Source: Paraspadella gotoi (taxonomy: Eukaryota; Chaetognatha). From it: a stretch of 64,000 nucleotides of DNA. How positions within the stretch are numbered: position 1 is the stretch's first letter; the number at the start of each line of letters is the position of its first letter. The stretch lies in contig CM119270.1 of assembly GCA_051294375.1 (NCBI GenBank), positions 11,662,416 through 11,726,415 on the forward strand, read 5' to 3'. The notes under the pieces are model-generated. The model ran no database searches. It saw only the letters and a program-made list of their open reading frames with translations, and had not been told where the DNA came from. A program made the translations under genes and the position numbers. Below, one piece after another: positions 48,701-60,528 of this stretch.

Positions 48701-51141
48701 ATCACCATCTTCATTCATTAATTACTATGATCATTAGCTCCGCCTCCAACACCAACAGGTGATCATCGCGGATTGGCGCCTCATGCAATCGACTGGCAAC
48801 CGCGACGTCTGCTTCTACAACGAACGATGCTACATCCCGTCCACCATCTGGGGAGACATCCCCGTCAACCTCCTCAACTCCAACGTCCCTTACGTCATTC
48901 ACGGCTTCACCATCCTCCTCGCCTTCGCGATAAGAGAACAGTATTGCTACTCAGAAGGGCATCACGCCTTTTACAACTACAGCATCGCTTACGCCTTGGC
49001 CTGGAGCTTCGTCTTCGAGGGCATATTTTCCACGGTAAAATTCGGAGGGTGAAATATGATGAAAGAATTAATTGATAATCCTCGTTATTTGTCATTGTCT
49101 TTGTTTAAGCATAGAACTTAAGATTGTCTTACGTTTTTAGATCTACCACGTCTGTCCGACTCGAGTCATTTTTCAATTTGACACTGCTTTCATGTTTGTC
49201 ATTTCCTCTCTCATCTTCGTCTGCCTCGTCAACCGGTTCAGGTGATAAAACCTTGACACTTTGACAGAATGACTTTTAAGAAAACAACATTTACAGTCAT
49301 ACTTATATATAAATCGCTTTCCTCACATTTTTCTCTTGTTCAGCATTGTCGACGAAGACCTTCGATTGCTGGACCAGAAGGCGAATTCCAATTTTGACTC
49401 CGTCACGACTTATTACTCCGGCATGAACCCCATCAAGTCCATCAGATCAGCCAAGATCTTTCTCTTCTTCTTGACTCCTATTCTCCTTTTCAATTTTCTC
49501 GGCTCCATGAGAGATGTCAACGTACTGGATTCCTCTTCCGAGATCGCCTATTATTTTTTTCTGTGAGTAGAAATATGGTGAGATATATCATTATTTAGTC
49601 AATAACATGTTGCCCAAGTTATTAGTTATAAAAGATCAAGATTTGCTATGGAGTATGGTTCGAGAGTTTTTAACGTACGACTTACTCCTCGGATGTACAG
49701 TAAATCTTAAGCAATTAAACCTTAGCATACTTATCAATACGTATTATACGTCGTATATGATATTTGTACAAACAATTACGCATACTACCAGTAAAATAGT
49801 GTATAATAATAATAATAATTTAAATAATTTAATTATTAATTATTAACTCTGTCTTTTATGAAGTGATTTAATAAATTTCAGTCTCTCCCCCGCTCGCCAG
49901 ATACCTGTGGTACGTTCTGCTTCTCGCGTGGGGCGCCTGCAAGTTCTACCTCCTGCCAGCCAAGCTGAACACCGCGGTGCCGAGACCCAAGTTCAGCGAC
50001 TCACCAGAGGCGATCGCTCAACTCTTGACCAAACGGACGGCAGTAGAGGGAGGGCAGAAGGGACGAGGAAAATGGACAGCAATAAGGGTATGGATTTTCT
50101 TTTCTTCCTTTAGAGACAGTGTTTACAGTTTGTCGGTCAACTGGGTGGTGGGCCAACGCCCACTCAGAATGAAAAATCGTCTCTTCTCTCCGCCCGCCAG
50201 GAATCTACTTTCAATAACAACGAGGAACCTTCAAGGATTCAACTAGGATCGACGCCAGAGAGCGACGCAACTGATTCCGCCCCCGCCCCCGCCACCTCCA
50301 CCCCCGTCTCCTCCACCCCCGCCCCCTGCGTCGTCTGGAAGACGTTCGTCTTCACCGGCTACACAGTCGCCCTCATCATCTGGTTGTCGTACACCGTCTT
50401 CGAACGCAAAGACATGTCCAAGTTCTTCCTGGGATCCTGCATCGCGACTGTCTTCCTCGCCATGGTCTTAGCGGAGATGCGTAGCGACAAGCCGCTCGAG
50501 ACGGTCGAAGCCTTCCGAAACTTGAGGGTGTTGACGGAACACTTGAAGATCGCCGTCTTCTACTCCATCGTCCTGGCGTTGTGGGTGGCGGCTGCTTATT
50601 TCTTCGTCGTCGTGGAAACGACAAACAAGAGCAAAAGGCCGAGCGAGAATAGAGATCTCAACCGGTGAGTAGCGTCTGTGTTGGAGCATGAATACTACGG
50701 TATTGATTGCGAATGTTGTTGTTGATGTTTAACGGAAAACACAAAAATAACGTGTAAGTAAATTCCCCATGAATGAAGGTAATTTAATAGGAATAAGAAT
50801 GGAATGGAATGAAAAAAAATGAATACAAGGGAAAATTAAAAACATCTCTTCGGTGTTTGCCGCCATCTTTTTATAACCTATCACCTTTGTTTTATTTATT
50901 CATCTTATCATAATCAACTGCATATTCCTTTCTTCCCAACCTCTCCAGTGATTGCGTCTTTATGAACTTCTACGATTCTCACAGCGTCTGGCACTTCCTC
51001 TCATCATCGGCGCTGCTGCTTTGCGCATTGCGGTCCATCGTCATCTCTTCTCCTTGCAGAATGTGCAAGTTTATGCAGTGGAGTGAGCAGCAAAAATTGC
51101 AACAACAAAGAAATGATTTTAAGAATAGAGGAGCAACATGA
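45792..51141 (+). CDS. SID-1/SIDT family transmembrane protein (dsRNA/lipid-handling channel-like), 11 exons
   Basis: Exons read by hand: 45792-45932, 46634-46793, 47105-47325, 47651-47918, 48163-48410, 48759-49034, 49141-49241, 49344-49562, 49901-50087, 50201-50664, 50949-51141. They sum to 2478 nt (825 aa) and phases agree at every junction. The start is the first ATG of the open frame and opens a hydrophobic signal peptide (residues about 1-25). Residues about 26-270 are the extracellular domain; TM1 lies near 272-293, followed by many more hydrophobic segments. Family landmarks are the TGNRDVCFYN stretch after TM2, YHVCP followed by FQFD, and NRDC...HSVWHFLSS in the last exon. Ser437, His441, Asp452, His773 and His777 match the zinc-site residues of the CREST superfamily. 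Known SID-1 proteins import dsRNA; vertebrate SIDT proteins are linked to lipid or RNA handling in endolysosomes. The loop between TM1 and TM2 is only about 35 aa, far shorter than in human SIDT. Intron 5 uses a GC donor. The N-terminal exons 1-3 are the least certain part. Confidence 0.92.
46239..46473 (-). mobile_element. tRNA-derived SINE, copy 1 (in SIDT intron 1)
   Basis: Read on the minus strand, the element has a tRNA-like head with an A-box-like TGGTGCCGGAG and a B-box-like GGTTCTAGCCC about 35-45 bp apart, with a GGAGGC...GCCTCC hairpin between them, then a tail unrelated to tRNA ending near CTGTCTCTTCA. It aligns over its whole length with the copy at 52367-52585. It lies in intron 1 of the SIDT gene in antisense orientation. 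Copy 1 has a few extra bases (GTTCATCA) before the head. SINEs of this form are copied by LINE enzymes. No clear target-site duplication is visible. Confidence 0.75.
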
Positions 51142-52366
51142 TTTTGGTCCGATAACGCTTAGTTTCTATTCTTAATGTTGTTGAAGAGAGAGACCGGGGT
51201 TAAGTCGCCTCAATGTTTTGTTTACACTGCAGCTATATATTAGGAGTCTACGTTGTTCTTAGAAGTTAAGGAATATTTTTTAATGAGGATTTTCTTTCGA
51301 ATCTGATAACCAAACTTTATAAATGCCCCTGGAAAAAATTTTGGTAAAAAATAGATGTAAAAATGCTCGATTCTGATTGCATTGCATCTGAATAGCTCGC
51401 ATTTTTTTCTCTTGTCAAAAACCAACATTTTGATTGCAAATAGAAAATTTTTCCATCTCTGATTTTATATAGAAATAAAAGGGATTTTTTTCCTTTCAAA
51501 ATTTTATAAACGTGATTGAGGTATGTTCCAGTTCCGCAAATGACGTCAAATTCAGGAATTCTCTGGCTAAATGTCTGAAGGGCTCTCAATTTTTTTTTTA
51601 GATTTTGTTTAGTTATTTTCACATGATATGATAAGGGTAAAATGAACTGCTCCATTTGAGCAAAATTTGTATTTACACTAAAAGTAAAAGAGAAACTAGC
51701 GATTTCAACCAAAAGTCAGATTTTGTAAAAATCTTGAATGGAAAAAACTTTCCATAGAAAGGGCTGATTTTCTAAAGTTTTCTTTTAATATTTTCTATAT
51801 TCATGATTCAATTTACATGAAACTTAAATTTAAGAATATTCCCGTCATTCTACATCGGACGGTATATGAATATCCCAAAAAAGCCTCTGCCTTTCTAAGG
51901 GAAAATTCAGTCCTATATATATATACTTACCAATGTGCCGCTGTTCTGCCTATTGCTTAATTTTTTTTAAAAGTTGTTTTAAAGTTTTAAAGTTTTTTAA
52001 ACATCAAATTTAGCCGCAATCACCTCCCAGAATAGACTAGCAATACTCATTAGCCTGTTCTAGAATCTTTTCGAATTCTTCGTACTGTATAATTAGCTAA
52101 AAGCAACTTGTCCTACCTTCATGGCGAATTATTTACGAAGAACAAATAAGGGGTTTTTCTCATACTGATCTGTCTATTCAGAGCATATTTATTTCTTCCA
52201 AACCATAATCAACTAATTTATTAAAAGTTTAATTGATATTATGCCTAAAATTGTTTTTCACATAAAAAATAAGATTATCTCAGATTAGCATTAGTGATAT
52301 AGTAAGTATATTTAAAACACAGCAAAAAACATTATTTAAAAAAATTTAAAAAGTAAATTAAACACA

Positions 52367-52585
52367 TATGGTGGACTAAAATACACCAACCAGCGGTCAT
52401 TGGTCCAGGAGGCAAGTCATTCGCCTCCCAACCCAATGGTCCGGGGTTCTAGCTTTGTGGTCGCCAAGCAGTGAAGATGGACGGGGCCCTTAACCGGCCT
52501 GTAAAACGGTGTTACAGCCTGATCCGAAGCTCAAGGACTGCTTATATTGAACGGTTCTGTCATAACAACAATTACTGTCTCTTCA
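52367..52585 (+). mobile_element. tRNA-derived SINE, copy 2 (between SIDT and COX7A-like genes)
   Basis: Same family as the minus-strand copy at 46239-46473. The A-box-like TGGTCCAGGAG, the hairpin GGAGGC...GCCTCC and the B-box-like GGTTCTAGC are all present, followed by the shared tail with GCCTGATCCGAAGCTCA. The tail differs from copy 1 by several small changes, which indicates two separate old insertions. Confidence 0.75.
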
Positions 52586-52810
52586 CACAAATATATTCTT
52601 AGGATATATTGCTTTCGCAACCGTTGATTATTTAATATTTTATAGGATATACATAGCCATAGGATAGAAATACATGCATATATAAATCGTAAATGTAATC
52701 CCTCTTTACCCTTTCCCTCTACCCCTTTTAGCTTCCTTACCTCTTCTTACATTCTTTGCCTCCTTTTGACCTCCCCTCAACCCATCGAATATTAATTTGA
52801 GATACAAAAA

Positions 52811-53834
52811 ATGTTGACGCTACTCAGTAGTCGTCTGTCGACTTCCGGTTTTCGTGCCGTGCGGCAAGCTTTCCCGCATAACAGCGCCGCGAAGACCGCG
52901 CCAGCGCTGCAGCTGGCGCGATTTCTCAGCGGAGACGAAAATGTCAACGATTGGATCAAAGCCAGAGAAAATCGCTTGTCAGCGGAGGAATATTTGAATT
53001 ATCCTAAGTAATTAGCTGAATTAATCAATCTGTAACAGTGAGGCTAATTTTGTTTATGTTTATGTTTTAGATATCGGTGAATAATAATACTTTGGTTTAA
53101 AACCGTTTGAGACTTGTATTCCATTTGCAGAGGCTACAGTTTGGGAATAGACGCCAGAATAGAAGCCGCAAAAAGCGGGATCCAGATTGCAAAGTAAGAT
53201 GGAAATGTTAATCGGAATAATATTCTGTTTTTAAAGAAATAGTTTATGATCAGTCACGTTAATAAATCTGAACCTTGCTTTTACAATTTATTCAAGAGTT
53301 GGTGTGTCGACAATTTGTTTCAACTAGACTAACAATAAAAAAAAACTGGAAAGAAGAAAATAAAATTCAAAAAACTGTAATAAAATAAATTATAATAATG
53401 ACCACTCAGGCCGATTCGGAAACCGGTTAAACAGGATGAAACTGATGTCTCTTACATAACCATCACCGATGACATGCCCCCGCGGTACAAGAAACTGAGA
53501 CAACTGCAACGACTTTATGTCGCCAACGACGGAAAGGTAACGAGTATACGACTCAAGCTGTCTCAGTTGCTCTGTCGATACTTTAAAAATGTGTATAAAT
53601 TGAAGTGAACCATCATTTAAACGAAAGAAAAGTGAAAAGTTAAGATTTGGCGGAGTTATGTAGTCAAATTCCGTTAAAAACTTGTGACTGCAAAAAAGTC
53701 TCTTTTCAATTTCACAGGTGAACGTCTCGCTGATGATGGGCGCCCGCGACGTGATCCTACGAAATTTAACCCTTGGCCTTGTTATTGTGGGAATCCCCCT
53801 TTATGTTTATCATATTTTTTACGTCTTTCCATGA
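52811..53834 (+). CDS. Probable mitochondrial cytochrome c oxidase subunit 7A-like protein, 4 exons
   Basis: Exons 52811-53007, 53131-53193, 53410-53536 and 53718-53834 join with consistent phases into 504 nt (167 aa). The N-terminus is rich in Arg, Ser and Ala with no acidic residues for about 45 residues, typical of a mitochondrial presequence. The C-terminal part (residues about 108-167) resembles the COX7A pattern: LRQLQRLYVANDGK, then a Val-rich stretch with GARD, then a single membrane helix (about 143-164) ending at FYVFP. COX7A is a one-helix accessory subunit of respiratory complex IV in the inner membrane. At 167 aa the protein is longer than usual COX7A (about 80-115 aa); residues 46-107 are an extra segment I do not recognise. 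It lies 1.67 kb downstream of the SIDT gene on the same strand, with a SINE between them. The assignment rests on a short motif, so another small single-helix mitochondrial protein is possible. Confidence 0.6.
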
Positions 53835-54283
53835 AAAACCATGATACCAAGACTTCGTTTCTTAAGATTACATTTAATTATCTAGATTGATTGCAGCTTC
53901 AATACTCTTTTTTAATTTTGCATGAAATGGAGTTTGGATTTTTGATCAGCTTAATAAAAGAAACTTCTCGGCTTTAGTTTGATATTTTCTTTTATTTTCC
54001 TTTATGCACCTAACGTAATTTCTTGAATATTTTAAAAACTTACATTTTATTTTTACAGCAAAAATTAGCTCTCAGGTTGGACCTTATTTTTTCCATCTGA
54101 CCCGATCAAGGAATGTCATCTTATGATACAAAATAGTGTCAGTAGAAAAGTAGAAACATTTTAGCTTTCAACTTAAGCCGCAAAACACACATAAAATCAT
54201 TTTAAATATAATATTAAAAAAAAATCAGATTCATTCAAGACAATTTTTTTATGTTTTATGTTGGTAACAATAACTTTCAAACC

Positions 54284-54530
54284 GTGTGGGAGGAATCCCG
54301 TGGGAGGAACCCCGTGTGGGAGGAATCCCGTGGGAGTAATCTCGTGTGGGAGGAATCCCGCGGGGAGGAATCCCGTGTGGGAGTAATGGCGTGTGTTAGG
54401 AATCCTGCATGGGAGAATCCCATGTGTGTGGAATCCCGCATGGGAGGAATCCCGTGTGAGAGGAATCCCGCGTGGGAGGAATCCCGTGTGGGAGGAATCC
54501 AGTTGGGAGGAATCCCGTGTGGGAGGAATA
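54284..54530. repeat. 16-bp minisatellite (GTGTGGGAGGAATCCC), about 15 copies
   Basis: Consensus unit GTGTGGGAGGAATCCC with variants, between the COX7A-like and J-protein genes. The repetitive frames on both strands follow from the unit. Confidence 0.95.
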
Positions 54531-54647
54531 CCACGGCCACCATCTTCTATCATTCTCTTTATAAATCCATCCCTACTTGAATGGCTTACTGTTATTCCAA
54601 CTATTTAAATCTTATTGGGGGGGAGGGGAGAAGATGCTTCTTCGGGG

Positions 54648-55395
54648 ATGGCAGGACTTCTTATTATGAGGTGGGCCAGCTCTCACCGCGATCGGGGATT
54701 TGTCGGTGAGTTTAATTTTTTTTAATACAATATTATATAATTATATTATCAATTAAACATCCTTAAGGGAGATTAAACTCCGACAGGCAGGCGTTTTTGT
54801 CACTACAAAACGTTGGGGGTAAGCTCTTACGCGAGATCGGAGGAAATAAGAAACGCTTACTACGCTCGCGCAAAAGACTGCCACCCGGATGTAAACGCGG
54901 CCCCGGATGCCAACGAGAGATTCCGACTTCTGAAGGAGGCCTACGAGACGCTGGCCGACGACAGGAAGAGACGACGTTACGACAGGGAATTGGAAAGTGG
55001 GTCAATTTCGCTTCACTCTTTTTGAGATATTCTGTTTTTTTATAAAAAAAATTAATTTCGGAAGCTGTTCATTTGTTGGCTTTTTAGTGTCATATCCGCC
55101 CAAAAGGGCGCGCGCGGCAGCTTCGTCTTCGAGCTGGATGGATTGCGGCGCCAAGGGTTGCGAAGCTGGCGACGATTTCGACGAACCCCTGCACAAAATT
55201 CTTCGTCTCTTGTTGGAGCCCTACCCGTTGGGCGTGGCCATATTTATTTTCGCGAGTTTCCTCTTAGTCATCGATCAAAAAAAAAAGGGTTCACCTAAAC
55301 CCGACCCCGTCAGATCGAAACTCTTGTCTCTGGAGGGATCGAGTCAGTCCGTTTGCAATAGTCCCGTCGATACGAAAATAAAGAAAATGAATTAA
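54648..55395 (+). CDS. Small J-domain (DnaJ/HSP40) protein with one C-terminal membrane segment, 3 exons
   Basis: Exons 54648-54705, 54787-54996 and 55088-55395 join to 576 nt (191 aa) with correct phases. Residues 25-88 are a J domain beginning HYKTLGVSS, with the HPD motif at 52-54 in KDCHPDVNAAPD and helix IV ending KRRRYDREL. The J domain stimulates the ATPase of an Hsp70 partner. Residues 1-24 are Arg-containing and could be a mitochondrial targeting peptide. Residues about 136-151 (PLGVAIFIFASFLLVI) form one membrane segment, followed by a short basic and Ser-rich tail. This architecture recalls DNAJC30 and DNAJC4, small membrane-attached J proteins of vertebrates; orthology to either cannot be decided from sequence reading. 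The start is the ATG whose frame splices into the J domain; the ATG at 54634 meets a stop after 11 codons. The gene converges on the M13 peptidase gene, with 530 bp between stop codons. Confidence 0.9.
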
Positions 55396-55925
55396 GCGAT
55401 ATCCAGGAATTGAGATGAGACTGCCCTCAAAAGTACCGCCACAAGAGGGAAATGACAAACAAAAAGCAGTCGGTAAATCCTATTGTGTGAGTTTAAAAAT
55501 GGAGGGAAATGTCTATTGGTTATTGGTTAATGTAAATAACCGTGTGACTAGTCGAATATCAATAATTATAATTATAACTGTTTAAAGCTTACAGTACTAA
55601 TTAAACAGATTGGAATGTAGAAAATATATTTATAACGTTTGAAGTATATAACAGCAACAAATCGGTAGCAACAACTAATTTAGCAATTGAAGCAGAATTA
55701 TTAGAAAAGCAATGAAATATTTTTTCTCACAGTAATAGAGATATTTTCAGCATTAACTGTCATGAAAGGATGTCTATAGTACAGGCTCTATACACAATAG
55801 AAAAACCCTCATGTAAGAAAAAGGCATATTTTCTCACTGGCCGAATTTTTGACCTCAGCAGGATGATAATATTGATAATAAGTAATAAGAATCTAATAAA
55901 GATGATAACTATGCTGAGTGACAGA

Positions 55926-58900
55926 TCACCAGACGCTGCATTTGATGGCAGGATTCATTTTTGACCCGAGAGGACACTGAAACGCGTCCGCAAAATCATT
56001 GCTGTTCGATAGAGTTCCAATCACCCTGGAGAAGAAAAGAGATTTAAAATCAAAAATGATAACAAAGGACAAAATAAATCTAAATTTAAATGAACCTAAA
56101 ATATCCCGGCGTATGATGCTCGTTCTGAATTTTATACGCCAGAGCTTCAGCCCGAGTAATACCGCACCAAACCTATACATAGAATCGTAAAAATGTTAAG
56201 CTGAAAATCATTTGTTTGCTTCTCAAATTTAACTCACCTGCGCAAAGTTAACAAAAAATATTTGGTCGTGACTTAAATCTAAACCGGGCAGAACTTGGTT
56301 GTTCCAGACTTGATCTCGTTCCATCCAGCTTTTGTAGGCTCTAAAACAGTATATAGCTCGGCTTTCTATTTCCTTATCATACTAGATTTTCTTTTTCCTT
56401 ACTTCGAATTTTAAATTTTTAGAATTTAATACTTACCTAAATGCCTCTTTGATTCCACCGTTATCGGCTATATTCTCCCCCTGCGTTATATTTCCATTGA
56501 TACTAAGGTCGGGCAAGTGAGGAAAGGTGTAGTTATTGTATTGTTCAATTATACATTTAGTTTTGTTTTTGAACTGTCCGATTACGGTTTCGCTCCACCA
56601 CTGTCGCAAATTCCCATTTTTGTCGTATTGGCGTCCTTATTGTGAAATTTAGGATATTACTAATTTAAGATACAACTACGTAAAGTACGTATACTTCTAG
56701 TTTGATGGATAAATTTCAATTTTTGCTATAACTTTGTCGGGTCAAAAAACTTTTTTTTTCCCGCACATCACTAACCTTTATCATCAAACCCATGAGTAAT
56801 CTCATGTCCAATCACCATACCCATGGCCCCGAAATTCATGGATATAGGCTGGTTTGCGTCGTAGAAAGGTCGTTGAAGAATTCCCGCCGGAAAAACTTTT
56901 TTAAAAAGGATACTCATCACTCATCAGTAAACAGTAAAAAGTCGTAAAATACTCAGAATATTTACTAATTTGGTTCTTGTTAGGCTGATAGTAAGCGTTG
57001 ACGATAGCGGGTCCCTTGTCCCAAATTGTTCGGTTCACTTCTTGACGCAAATGTCCAAAATCTTGTTCATAAGTTTGGTTGTTGGTCATCAAAATATTTC
57101 TCAAATAATTTTGCGAGTCGTACTGTAGAGGCTCGTACTTTTTATTTAAGTATTCGTTGTTCTTCAGCAACTCGCTATAACCGATGCGAGCATCGATGTT
57201 GTTTACCTAACATTGAGCTATGTCTCATTATTTTATTCAAAGGGCGAAAAACTTTAATTTCAGTTACTTTGTCAATGGCAACGGCGAGCGTTTCTTCGTC
57301 CAACCAGGTTGTATTGTGCAAAATGTTGATAAAGGATTTTTGCAATTCTTTCACCATCTCCTGAGCCTTGTTCCTGGCACCCTGGAATTGCAAGAAGAGT
57401 AAACATACATATGGAATTGCATGAAGACATTGAAGAGTAAACATTCATACTTTTAAACAATAATTTCCATTTTAAAAATGAAAGGTTACCTCGTCAAAAA
57501 ATCTGTCAACGTATAATCGGCCGATAACGTCTTCTAAAAAGGCATGATTCGTGATTTGCATCAAACAATACTCCCAGCGTGGGGGAAGGTTTGGAAACCC
57601 CAATAGCACCTATTTTAATTGCAATACTACTTCATTAGTGTCACCTATAACATATTCATAGGGTATTTTCAATATTTTGATTCTTTCGCACCTTTTGAAA
57701 ATTTCGACTTGGACCTTCGAAAATATGCTTGAGGTTTTCCGTTCGCGCTTTTAAAAATATCCACATGGCGAAATTTATACGAACTCTGATAGATCGTCCC
57801 AAAACATTAAAACCTATCCTTTTTATTCAACATTTAACAGCCTTACCTTTGGTCAGTTTCTCTAATTAAGGCCATCAGTTTCGTCATGTAACTCGAAGCG
57901 TATAGAACGATCTCTTCCCTTTCGTCCACGGTCACTTTTGTCAGGTAGTTTATTTGCGTTAGCCAGTCGACCTAAAAATTTAAAGTTCAATTAAGCCGAC
58001 TTTTGTTCGTTATAATAACCAATGTCTGTTTTTCGCATACGAACCATGGGATAGCGTTGTTGCAAATCGGCTATCGTCATTTTGGAATACATAGACATGT
58101 AATCACGGCGCTCGCTTTGCGGTGTTGTGATCTAGGGACGTAAAAACATTCACCCTTTTTTGGTTGGGCCGCGAATATTCGCGGAGCAACTATAAGTCAC
58201 TTTTCGGTCGGTCTGTCGGTCCGACGGTTTGTCCCACTTACGTTAAAAATACATATTATTTGGTTTCCATTCTATAAAACCGCCTTTTCCTTAACTAATT
58301 CCTGTAAGTGATTATCTCCCAAACAAATTGCCGTACAACATTCATGCACTCATTTATTAAATCAATCATTGAGCTAACGTTTGCTATCATGATGTTGAAT
58401 TCCACGAGTTCATCGATCTCTCGTTGCAAATTCGGGTTGATGCGTCGAATGTTCGGTTCCAACAAATTAATTACGTCGAAAATGTACTTCTTGTACTGCG
58501 GAATGTAGGGCGAGTTGTCGGCCAAGAGGTAAGGGCGGGGCATTCCCAGAGCGTAGCCGTCGGGTTGATCCAGCTGAGTTGGATGAGAAAAAAAAAAATT
58601 GACCTCTTAATATCTTCCAGGTTATCATCTGGTTATTAACACTTCTGTGAGTTTTAAAATAAATGTACAATATATATCCCGCCTTCAACCGACGATAACT
58701 TTGTCCTTACCTGTAAGATGTACCTGGAAGAGTTTTTGTCGTCCTCGTGGACGTCAATGGCGAAAATGGGTTTGACGACGAACTTGCGCAGACTAGCGAG
58801 GAGGTCCTGCCAGTGGTCGGGACCTTCGGGACTCCAATGGGGACCCTCGAGCAGCGGGAACCCGTAGAGATCCTCGTGGAGAAGCCGCTTCAACTCCGTC

Positions 58901-60097
58901 ACGTGAAAATTCGGAGCTGCACCTTGGTGAGATAGGGGATTTGGGATTTGGGATTTGGGATTTGGGAGGATGAGAATGTGATAATGATGTGGAAACCTGA
59001 AACCTCACAAAAAAATTACTGATGTTGACGCAAGATCGATAAAAAGTTTTGATTTGACTAAAAGCTTTGATTTCTCGATCGTTGATTGGCTCTTCCAACA
59101 ACCAACGAGCGTCGAGGTAGAGTTTGTCCCGCTTCTCGTTGAAGGTCGTGTACTCATAATTGTCTTCGGGGATCACGTGAGATCGATCCCAGTTGCCGCA
59201 GGCGTACTTGTAGAAATCGCTGAAGGAATGGCAATAAAAATCCAAAGTCATGATTAGCTTTTTCGATTATGATAACATCAGTTTTCATTTCATTATTGTC
59301 GGTGTTGTTTTTCTCACTCGCAGGGATCCACCCGTTTATCCAATCCTTTCAAAATAGTCGCTGCCGTCGTCACGCATTCTGTAGTAGTGCATATCTTCGG
59401 CGACGGCGTCGACGCGTTGCGAGGATGGGTTAATTGGCGTTCTGGCAAAGCAAAACGAAAACGCTCTGAATGTAGTAACTACAGTAACACAGCTACACAG
59501 ATCTTTACATATCCATGACTTTTAAACTATTTAGACTTAAGCCTGAAATTTAACTCACTAGGGGTTTTTAACTCTTGAGAAGACGATGAAATTACCTGAC
59601 AAATTTGCAACGAGAATGACCGTCATAATAATGAGGACGATAAAGAGGAACACGGAGATGAAAATGAGAGTTCGTTCGAGGAAAGTTCGTTGCCAGCAAC
59701 AGCGTTGTCTCTTTCTGTGAGTAAAAAACCAAAAAAAATTTAAAGTATGAGAAAAAATATAGGGCTGTGGTACTTTGGATATTTCAAAGGCTTACCTGCG
59801 CATGATTATTTCTGGCAATTCCCCGTTTCTCGTAAGGGGGACAGCGGTGGCGGAGGTTTGGGTGGGCGCGGCGTTCATGGCATTGCAGTTCGAGGTAATG
59901 GCATTCAGGTTTGAGTTAATGGTAAAAGTGTTGGCGTTAACAGAATTCATGACGATTTTGACACTGGTGGTGGCGTATTCGGCATCAAGGAAATCGGAGA
60001 AGCATCTGAAGAAGGTGTTGACATGATAGAACGTGGCGTTGGTGATGGCCCTGGCGTGGCGGAGTTCTAAAAGTTTTTCGTTATCTGTCGTCGCCAT
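55926..60097 (-). CDS. M13 family zinc metallopeptidase (neprilysin/endothelin-converting-enzyme type), 17 exons
   Basis: Exons in transcript order: 60097-59796, 59714-59596, 59441-59318, 59219-59020, 58922-58711, 58573-58379, 58131-58045, 57971-57847, 57785-57692, 57609-57490, 57381-57268, 57206-56966, 56895-56776, 56635-56437, 56340-56238, 56172-56096, 56025-55926. They total 2532 nt (843 aa) with every phase matching. It is a type II membrane protein: cytosolic residues 1-115, anchor about 116-139, then a large ectodomain. Motifs are [15 protein letters not shown], substrate-binding NAYY (634-637), zinc site HEITH (His675, Glu676, His679), GENIADNGG with the third ligand Glu738 and Asp742, His805 near the C-terminus, and the terminal CSVW. 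All catalytic residues known for neprilysin are present, so an active ectopeptidase that cuts small peptides outside the cell is expected. The cytosolic tail is long for the family. The exon 5 acceptor could also be 6 nt further in. The start is the first ATG in frame. A mirror copy of the first six exons lies at 62328-64000. Confidence 0.95.
58935..58971. repeat. 7-bp repeat (GGGATTT) in an M13 intron
   Basis: Four to five GGGATTT units in intron 4, next to the exon 5 acceptor. The mirror is at about 63458-63489. Confidence 0.85.
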
Positions 60098-60177
60098 CGG
60101 TGAAGACCAGTTGGGATTTGAAGAAAGAGAATTGGGATTAACGAATCGGAAGTGAGAGAAAGGAGTAGCAAAAATAC

Positions 60178-60199
60178 GGAGAGAGAGAGAGGAGAGAGG

Positions 60200-60258
<59 letters not shown>

Positions 60259-60285
60259 GAGAGAGAGAGAGAGAGAGACAGAGGA

Positions 60286-60348
<63 letters not shown>

Positions 60349-60366
60349 AGAGAGTGAGAGAGAGAG
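60178..60366. repeat. GA microsatellite just upstream of the M13 gene
   Basis: Interrupted GA tract starting 80 bp upstream of the M13 start codon, so it is probably in the 5' UTR or promoter. The mirror CT tract is at 62060-62250, with different interruptions and length. A second pair is at 60478-60546 (CT) and 61889-61941 (GA). Confidence 0.93.
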
Positions 60367-60496
60367 AATTTAAAACCACAAGTATTTTTTTTAATTCATG
60401 TTTTGTCTAAAATTTCGTTTGAAACTTCAATTGGACACGCGAGTTAAGGCGATAATCATAGTTTTTTGTTTTGATTCTCTTTCTCTCTCTCCTCTC

Positions 60497-60528
<32 letters not shown>

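Noticed and set aside
54197-54580. Repetitive HTGFLPRDSS-like and VWEESRG-like proteins
   Set aside because: Both are translations of the 16-bp minisatellite on opposite strands.
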